Assembly: GCF_000331005.1 (NCBI RefSeq)
Contig: NZ_AEJB01000041.1
Location: 1 to 58,143 of the forward strand
Origin: Streptomyces turgidiscabies Car8
GTDB taxonomy: Bacteria > Actinomycetota > Actinomycetes > Streptomycetales > Streptomycetaceae
Reading direction: 5' to 3'
DNA length: 58,143 nucleotides
Shown here: piece by piece, positions 53,457 through 58,143 of the stretch
Layout of the letters: the number at the start of each line of letters is the position of its first letter
Numbering within the stretch: the first letter of the stretch is position 1
Notes under the pieces: model-generated
The model's input: only the letters and a program-made list of their open reading frames with translations
Told to the model about the DNA's origin: nothing
Databases searched by the model: none
Translations under genes and position numbers: made by a program

Positions 53457-54671
53457 TCAGTCCTCGAAGAGCCGGCCCGCCGAGTGGACGCCGGGCTGGT
53501 ACTTCGGCAGCCGGGCGGTGATCTTCATGCCGGCGCCCGGCGCTGTCTCGATGACGAGGCCGTGGGCGTCGCCGTAGACCTGGCGGAGCCGGTCGTCCAC
53601 GTTCGACAGCCCGATGCCGCCCGACGGGCTGGCCTCGCCCGCGAGGATACGGCGGAGCAGGACCGGGTCCATTCCGGCGCCGTCGTCCTCGATGACGACC
53701 AGTGCCTCGGCGCCCGCGTCCTGCGCGGTGATGCTGATGTGGCTCTTGCCAGCGGCTGCTCCCTTGCCCTCCAGTCCGTGTTTGACGGCGTTCTCCACGA
53801 GGGGCTGCAGGCAGAGGAAGGGCAGGGCGACCGGGAGGACCTCGGGGGCGATCTGCAGGGTGACGGTGAGGCGGTCCCCGAAGCGGGCCCGGACGAGGGC
53901 CAAGTAGTGGTCGATGGCGTGGAGTTCGTCGGCGAGGGTGGTGAAGTCGCCGTGCCTGCGGAACGAGTAGCGGGTGAAGTCGGCGAATTCCAGGAGCAGT
54001 TCACGGGCGCGCTCGGGGTCGGTGCGTACGAACGACGCGATCACCGCAAGCGAGTTGAAGATGAAGTGCGGGGATATCTGGGCGCGAAGTGCCTTGATCT
54101 CGGCCTCGATGAGGCGGGTGCGGGACTGGTCGAGGTCCGCCAACTCCAGTTGGACCGAGACCCACCTCGCGACCTCGCCGGCGGCGCGGACGAGGACCGC
54201 GGACTCGCGGGGCGCGAAGGCGACCAGGACGCCGTGGACACGGTCGTCGACGGTGAGAGGGGCCACGACGGCCCAGCGCAGGGAGCAGTCCGGGGCGTCG
54301 CAGGTAAGGCGGAGGGCTTCGCCCCGGCCGGTCTCCAGGGGGCCGGTGAGGCGTTCCATGATCTCGGCGCGATGGTGTTCGCCGACGCCGTCCCAGACGA
54401 GGACCGACTCCTGGTCGGTGAGGCAGAGGGCGTCCGTGCCGAGCAGGGTGCGCAGTCGGCGGGCCGAGCGGCCGGCGGTCTCCTCGGTGAGGCCGGCGCG
54501 CAGCGGGGGCGCGGCGAGGGAGGCGGTGTGCAGGGTCTCGAAGGTGGCGTGCTCGACGGGGGTGCCGAGGCCGCCGAGGCGTTCGGGGCGGGCGGTGCGC
54601 CGGCCGAGCCAGAATCCGGCGGCCAGCAGCGGGAGGATGGCCACACAGAGCCCGGCGAGGAATCCGCTCAT
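53457..54671 (-). CDS. LytS-type sensor histidine kinase
   Basis: This 404-residue kinase has one N-terminal membrane helix (about 3-23), a GAF-like sensor region (about 40-180) and a LytS/YehU catalytic core: phosphoacceptor His202 in ISPHFIFNS and an ATPase domain with PLVENAVKHG and DDGAGM. It lacks the multi-helix membrane sensor of LytS and BtsS, so sensing is probably cytoplasmic or via the transporter. The start at 54671 overlaps the symporter stop by 4 bp. Its partner is the LytTR regulator three genes upstream in the same operon. Confidence 0.92.
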   Translation of the reverse strand: MSGFLAGLCVAILPLLAAGFWLGRRTARPERLGGLGTPVEHATFETLHTASLAAPPLRAGLTEETAGRSARRLRTLLGTDALCLTDQESVLVWDGVGEHHRAEIMERLTGPLETGRGEALRLTCDAPDCSLRWAVVAPLTVDDRVHGVLVAFAPRESAVLVRAAGEVARWVSVQLELADLDQSRTRLIEAEIKALRAQISPHFIFNSLAVIASFVRTDPERARELLLEFADFTRYSFRRHGDFTTLADELHAIDHYLALVRARFGDRLTVTLQIAPEVLPVALPFLCLQPLVENAVKHGLEGKGAAAGKSHISITAQDAGAEALVVIEDDGAGMDPVLLRRILAGEASPSGGIGLSNVDDRLRQVYGDAHGLVIETAPGAGMKITARLPKYQPGVHSAGRLFED

Positions 54672-56440
54672 GTCCGTGTCGCCTCCGTGCGCGCCGGTCC
54701 CCCGAGGCCGTGACCGCCGTGGCCGCCATGACCACCGTGCGCCCCGGACAGCTCCTCCGGGAGGTGGAAGCGGGCCAGGATGGCGGCCGTGCCGGCCGGG
54801 ACGCGGCCCGGGGTGGCCAGGGACACCAGGACCATGGTGAGGAAGCCCAGGGGCACGGACCAGAGGGCGGGCCAGGCCAGCAGGGCGTGCAGGGCGCCGG
54901 TGCCCGGGAAGCCCGCCATGGTGGCGGCCACGGCGACGAGCGCGGAGCCGCCGCCGACCAGCATTCCGGCGGCGGCGCCGGGCGGGGTCAGCCGGCGCCA
55001 CCAGATGCCGAGGACGAGCAGCGGGCAGAAGGAGGACGCGGACACGGCGAAGGCGAGCCCGACGGCGTCGGCGACGGGGAGTCCGCCGACGATGGCACTG
55101 GCGGCGAGCGGTACGGCCATGGCGATGACCGTACCGAGCCGGAAGTGCCGTACCCCGCGTGAGGGCAGGACGTCCTGGGTGAGGACTCCGGCGACGGCCA
55201 TCGTGAGCCCCGACGCGGTGGACAGGAACGCGGCGAAGGCACCGCCCGCGACCAGTGCGCCGAGCAGGTCGCCGCCGAGGCCGCCGATCACCCGGTCGGG
55301 CAGCAGGAGGACGGCGGCGTCGGCGTCGGAGGTGAGGGCCAGTTCGGGGGCGTAGAGGCGGCCCAGGGCCCCGTAGACGGGCGGGAGGAGGTAGAAGGCG
55401 CCGATGAGGCCGAGTACGGCGACGGTGGTGCGGCGGGCGGCGACTCCGTGCGGGCTCGTGTAGAAGCGGACCACGACGTGCGGCAGGCCCATGGTGCCGA
55501 GGAACGTGGCGAGGATCAGGCCGTACGTGGCGTACAGCGGGCGTTCCTCGCGGCCTGCGGCGAGGGAGGTCGACATGCCGCCGCCGGTGCCGCGGTCGGC
55601 CTGCGGGACGGCGGCGCCCTTGGCGAAGGTGAGGCGGGTGCCGCGGTCGATGTGGTGGGTGCCGGCGGGGAGGTGGAGGACCTGGTCCGTGTGCGGGCGG
55701 CCGTCGACCGTGCCGGTCACGGTGACGGTGAGCGGGGCCTTCAGCTTCAGGTCCAGGCCGTCGTCGACGCGGACGACGCGCTGTTCGCGGAAGGTGGCGG
55801 GTTCGTCGAAGGCGTGGCGCGGGGCGCCGTCGCCCTGCCAGGCGAGGACGAGGAAGAGGGCGGGGACGAGCAGCGCGGTGAGTTTCAGCCAGTACTGGAA
55901 GGCCTGGACGAAGGTGATGCTGCGCATGCCGCCGGCGGCGACGGTGGCCACCACGACGACGGCGACGATGACCCCGCCGGCCCAGTCGGGCGCCTCGGTC
56001 AGCACAGCCAACGTCAGTCCGGCGCCCTGGAGTTGGGGCAGGAGGTAGAGCCAGCCTACGCCGACGACGAAGGCCCCTGCGAGCCGTCGTACCGCCTGGG
56101 AGGCGAGGCGGGCCTCGGCGAAGTCGGGGAGGGTGTAGGCGCCGGAGCGGCGCAGCGGGGCGGCGACGAAGAGCAGCAGCAGGAGATACCCGGCGGTGTA
56201 GCCGACGGGGTACCAGAGCATGTCGGGGCCCTGCACGAGGACGAGGCCGGCGATGCCGAGGAAGGAGGCGGCGGAGAGGTACTCCCCGCTGATCGCGGTG
56301 GCGTTGAGACGGGGGCCGACGGTGCGGGAGGCGACGTAGAAGTCGGAGGTGGTGCGGGAGATGCGCAAACCGAACGCGCCGACGAAGACCGTCGCCACGA
56401 CGACCAGGGCGACGGCGGGGACGGCGTAGTTCTCGTTCAT
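54668..56440 (-). CDS. Sodium/solute symporter, acetate-permease type
   Basis: This 590-residue transporter of the SSS family has about 13 membrane helices. ISGEYLSAASFLGIAGLV near the N-terminus and the LSTASGLTMAVAGV segment match ActP-like carboxylate permeases. An extra extracytoplasmic or loop segment of about 85 residues (about 210-300, beta-rich with TVTVTGTVDGRPH) interrupts the core, a feature of actinobacterial members. A His/Gly-rich C-terminus could bind metal. It sits in an operon with a small DUF485-like protein, a histidine kinase and a LytTR regulator, so substrate uptake and sensing are probably coupled. Confidence 0.9.
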   Translation of the reverse strand: MNENYAVPAVALVVVATVFVGAFGLRISRTTSDFYVASRTVGPRLNATAISGEYLSAASFLGIAGLVLVQGPDMLWYPVGYTAGYLLLLLFVAAPLRRSGAYTLPDFAEARLASQAVRRLAGAFVVGVGWLYLLPQLQGAGLTLAVLTEAPDWAGGVIVAVVVVATVAAGGMRSITFVQAFQYWLKLTALLVPALFLVLAWQGDGAPRHAFDEPATFREQRVVRVDDGLDLKLKAPLTVTVTGTVDGRPHTDQVLHLPAGTHHIDRGTRLTFAKGAAVPQADRGTGGGMSTSLAAGREERPLYATYGLILATFLGTMGLPHVVVRFYTSPHGVAARRTTVAVLGLIGAFYLLPPVYGALGRLYAPELALTSDADAAVLLLPDRVIGGLGGDLLGALVAGGAFAAFLSTASGLTMAVAGVLTQDVLPSRGVRHFRLGTVIAMAVPLAASAIVGGLPVADAVGLAFAVSASSFCPLLVLGIWWRRLTPPGAAAGMLVGGGSALVAVAATMAGFPGTGALHALLAWPALWSVPLGFLTMVLVSLATPGRVPAGTAAILARFHLPEELSGAHGGHGGHGGHGLGGPARTEATRT

Positions 56441-56464
56441 ACGGGCCGGTATCCGTTCATCACG

Positions 56465-56830
56465 TCAGCGGTCCTGGTCCTCGACCAGCCGGACGAAGTC
56501 CCGCTCGTTGCGTTCGGCTCGCCGCACGTACCAGCGGGCGAGCAGCACCAGCGGCGCGTAGAGGCCGAAGCCGAGGATCAACCACTCCAGGTGGTGGGCG
56601 TCGGGCATCGCGGCGAAGAGGAGCGGCAGCGGGGCGATGAGCAGGGCGAGGACGGCGAACACGGTGAAGGCGGCCCGGAGTTGGGAGCGCATCAGGGAGC
56701 GGACGTAGGTGTGGCCGAGGGTGGTCTGTTCGTCGATCTCGGTGCGCGGCCGGTAGTAGCCGGAGGTCCGGCGGGCGCGTCGGGGCGGCCCGGTGACGAC
56801 GACCCGGCGTTCGGAGGGATCCTGGGGCAT
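56465..56830 (-). CDS. DUF485-like small membrane protein
   Basis: This 121-residue protein has a basic N-terminus (about 1-45) and two membrane helices (about 52-74 and 84-103). The fold and location match DUF485 (YjcH), which is encoded beside ActP-type symporters in many bacteria. It lies 24 bp upstream of the symporter gene and 17 bp after the regulator gene. The ATG at 56830 was chosen because the upstream frame is a shadow of the regulator gene. Confidence 0.82.
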   Translation of the reverse strand: MPQDPSERRVVVTGPPRRARRTSGYYRPRTEIDEQTTLGHTYVRSLMRSQLRAAFTVFAVLALLIAPLPLLFAAMPDAHHLEWLILGFGLYAPLVLLARWYVRRAERNERDFVRLVEDQDR

Positions 56831-56847
56831 GGGTGGGGCTCCGTCTC

Positions 56848-57615
56848 TCAGCCCGCGGGCCGGCGCATCAGCAGGTCCCGCAGCTCGCGGGCGTGCCGTC
56901 GGCTGACCTGGAGTTCCTCGGTGCCGACCAGGACGCTCACGGCGCCCGCGTCGAGGCGGAGCTCGCCGATGTGGCGCAGGGCGACGAGATGGCGGCGGTG
57001 GATACGGACGAACCCGCGGGCGCGCCAGCGCTCCTCCAGGGTGGAGAGCGGGATGCGTACGAGGTGGCTGCCCCGGTCGGTGTGCAGACGGGCGTAGTCG
57101 CCCTGGGCCTCGACGTGGGTGATGTCGTCGACGGCGACGAAGCGGGTCACGCCGCCGAGCTCGACGGGTATGTGGTCGGGGTCGGGTTCGTGCACGGGTA
57201 TGGGGGCGGGGACGGGCGGGACGCCGGTCCGCAGTTCGGCGGCTCTGCGGACGGCCTCGGCGAGGCGCTCCTTGCGCACGGGCTTCAGTACGTAGTCCAC
57301 GGCCTTGAGGTCGAACGCCTGCACGGCGAAGTCCTCGTGGGCGGTGACGAAGACGACGAGCGGCGGCTTGGCGAACCCGGTGAGGAGGCGGGCCATGTCG
57401 AGGCCGTCGAGGCCGGGCATGTGGATGTCGAGGAACACCACGTCGATGGCCTCGGGCCCGCCGGGACCCGATTGCAGGGCGCGGTTGATGCGGCGCAGCG
57501 CCTCGGTCGCGTCCCCGGCTCCCTCGGCGCTGTCGATCCGGGGATCCGCGCGCAGCAGATAGAGCAGTTCCTCCAGGGAGGGGCGTTCGTCGTCGACGGC
57601 GAGGGCGCGCAGCAT
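56848..57615 (-). CDS. LytTR-family response regulator
   Basis: This 255-residue regulator has a receiver domain (about 1-120) with acidic pocket DDE (residues 8-10), phosphoacceptor Asp63 (VFLDIHMPG) and Lys in VLKPVRK, then a LytTR DNA-binding domain (about 150-250: VEAQGDYARLHT, FVRIHRRHLV). It is first in the leftward operon and pairs with the LytS-type kinase at 53457. The ATG at 57615 opens directly into the receiver domain; the upstream frame is antisense to the Lrp-type gene. Confidence 0.93.
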   Translation of the reverse strand: MLRALAVDDERPSLEELLYLLRADPRIDSAEGAGDATEALRRINRALQSGPGGPEAIDVVFLDIHMPGLDGLDMARLLTGFAKPPLVVFVTAHEDFAVQAFDLKAVDYVLKPVRKERLAEAVRRAAELRTGVPPVPAPIPVHEPDPDHIPVELGGVTRFVAVDDITHVEAQGDYARLHTDRGSHLVRIPLSTLEERWRARGFVRIHRRHLVALRHIGELRLDAGAVSVLVGTEELQVSRRHARELRDLLMRRPAG

Positions 57616-57715
57616 GAAGGTGGAGTGTAGGTGGAATTCGTACGTGTGCACATGCGCCGGGCGTGCAGGCGGCGAACGCGCGCGGTGCCCGGCGGTCGCT
57701 GGATACAGTGCCCGG

Positions 57716-58143
57716 ATGAACAGCAGGCCGGCGCCTTTCGACGAGCTGGACCGGAAGATCATCACCACCCTGATGGCGAACGCCCGTACGAGCTTCGCGG
57801 AGATCGGCGCGGCGGTCGGGCTGTCGGCCACGGCGGTGAAGCGGCGGGTGGACCGACTGCGTGAGACGGGCGTGATCACCGGGTTCACGGCGACGGTGGA
57901 GCCGTCGGCGCTCGGCTGGAGCACGGAGGCGTACGTCGAGGTGTACTGCGAGGGGGCGGCGCCGCCCCGGCGGCTGGCGGAGGTGGTGCGCAACCATCCG
58001 GAGATCACGGCGGCGATGACGGTGACGGGCGGCGCGGACGCGCTGCTGCACGTGCGGGCGACGGATGTGGAGCACTTCGAGAACGTGCTGGAGCGCATCC
58101 GCACCGAGCCGTTCATCCGGAAGACGATCAGCTACATGGTGCT
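57716..58143 (+). CDS. Lrp/AsnC-family transcriptional regulator, cut off by the window end
   Basis: At least 142 residues are visible and the gene continues beyond 58143. It has an N-terminal helix-turn-helix (FAEIGAAVGLSATAVKRRVD) and the start of the RAM/AsnC ligand domain. Regulators of this family respond to amino acids. It is divergent from the LytTR operon with about 100 bp between start codons. Confidence 0.88.
   Translation, partial: MNSRPAPFDELDRKIITTLMANARTSFAEIGAAVGLSATAVKRRVDRLRETGVITGFTATVEPSALGWSTEAYVEVYCEGAAPPRRLAEVVRNHPEITAAMTVTGGADALLHVRATDVEHFENVLERIRTEPFIRKTISYMV

Noticed and set aside
18..58143. Natural-product gene cluster
   Set aside because: No polyketide synthase, non-ribosomal synthetase, terpene synthase or peptide-modifying enzyme is present; the flavoprotein and acyl-CoA dehydrogenases stand without such partners.

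Overview
This window is chromosomal DNA of a high-GC actinomycete, almost certainly a Streptomyces. The evidence is the very GC-rich codon use, GTG and TTG starts, three carbohydrate ABC importers encoded without an ATPase, Streptomyces-typical small families (DUF6213-like, DUF6777-like), a MurT/GatD pair, and several copies of a short GC-rich intergenic repeat. I see no rRNA, tRNA, CRISPR array, transposase, phage gene or plasmid origin.

Region 1 (18-14976) is an arabinose-polysaccharide locus. A leftward operon encodes a lipoprotein sugar-binding protein, two permeases and two GH127-type beta-L-arabinofuranosidases, one Tat-exported and one cytosolic. A divergent LacI regulator follows, then two rightward secreted hydrolases: a large alpha/alpha-toroid enzyme with two discoidin domains, and a ricin-lectin/GH43 enzyme. 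A SpoIIE-type phosphatase closes the region and overlaps the GH43 gene tail to tail. Region 2 (15086-21151) has an IclR regulator, a gene-poor stretch with a 9 x 7-bp repeat, and a second binding protein/permease operon with its own LacI regulator and a perfect 18-bp palindrome. Region 3 (21180-30854) has a 277-bp tandem duplication, a third LacI regulator, a third ABC importer behind paired palindromic operators, a GH42 beta-galactosidase and a secreted GH30-type endo-beta-1,6-galactanase. Together, regions 1-3 look like a Gram-positive glycan-utilisation island for plant arabinogalactan and hydroxyproline-rich glycoprotein sugars. Polymer is cut outside the cell, oligosaccharides are imported by ABC systems (probably energised by a shared MsiK-type ATPase encoded elsewhere), and they are finished inside.

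Region 4 (30921-49825) is mostly housekeeping and catabolic genes: a DUF779 protein, a phosphodiester-glycosidase family protein, a paired acyl-CoA dehydrogenase/quinone-oxidoreductase operon, an XRE-cupin regulator divergent from a thioredoxin-reductase-like flavoprotein, a uridine-kinase-like P-loop protein, an ATP-dependent DNA ligase with a Nudix hydrolase, a succinate-semialdehyde-type dehydrogenase, another acyl-CoA dehydrogenase with a divergent TetR, peptide deformylase, MurT-GatD, phosphofructokinase and a CtaG-like cytochrome oxidase assembly protein.

Region 5 (49904-58143) is about signalling and transport: a DUF6777-like lipoprotein gene broken by three homopolymer frameshifts, a membrane Ser/Thr kinase with an extracytoplasmic domain, a 56-residue membrane protein, and a four-gene leftward operon (LytTR regulator, DUF485-like protein, sodium/solute symporter, LytS-type kinase) resembling a carboxylate sensing-and-uptake unit. 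An Lrp/AsnC regulator runs off the right end.
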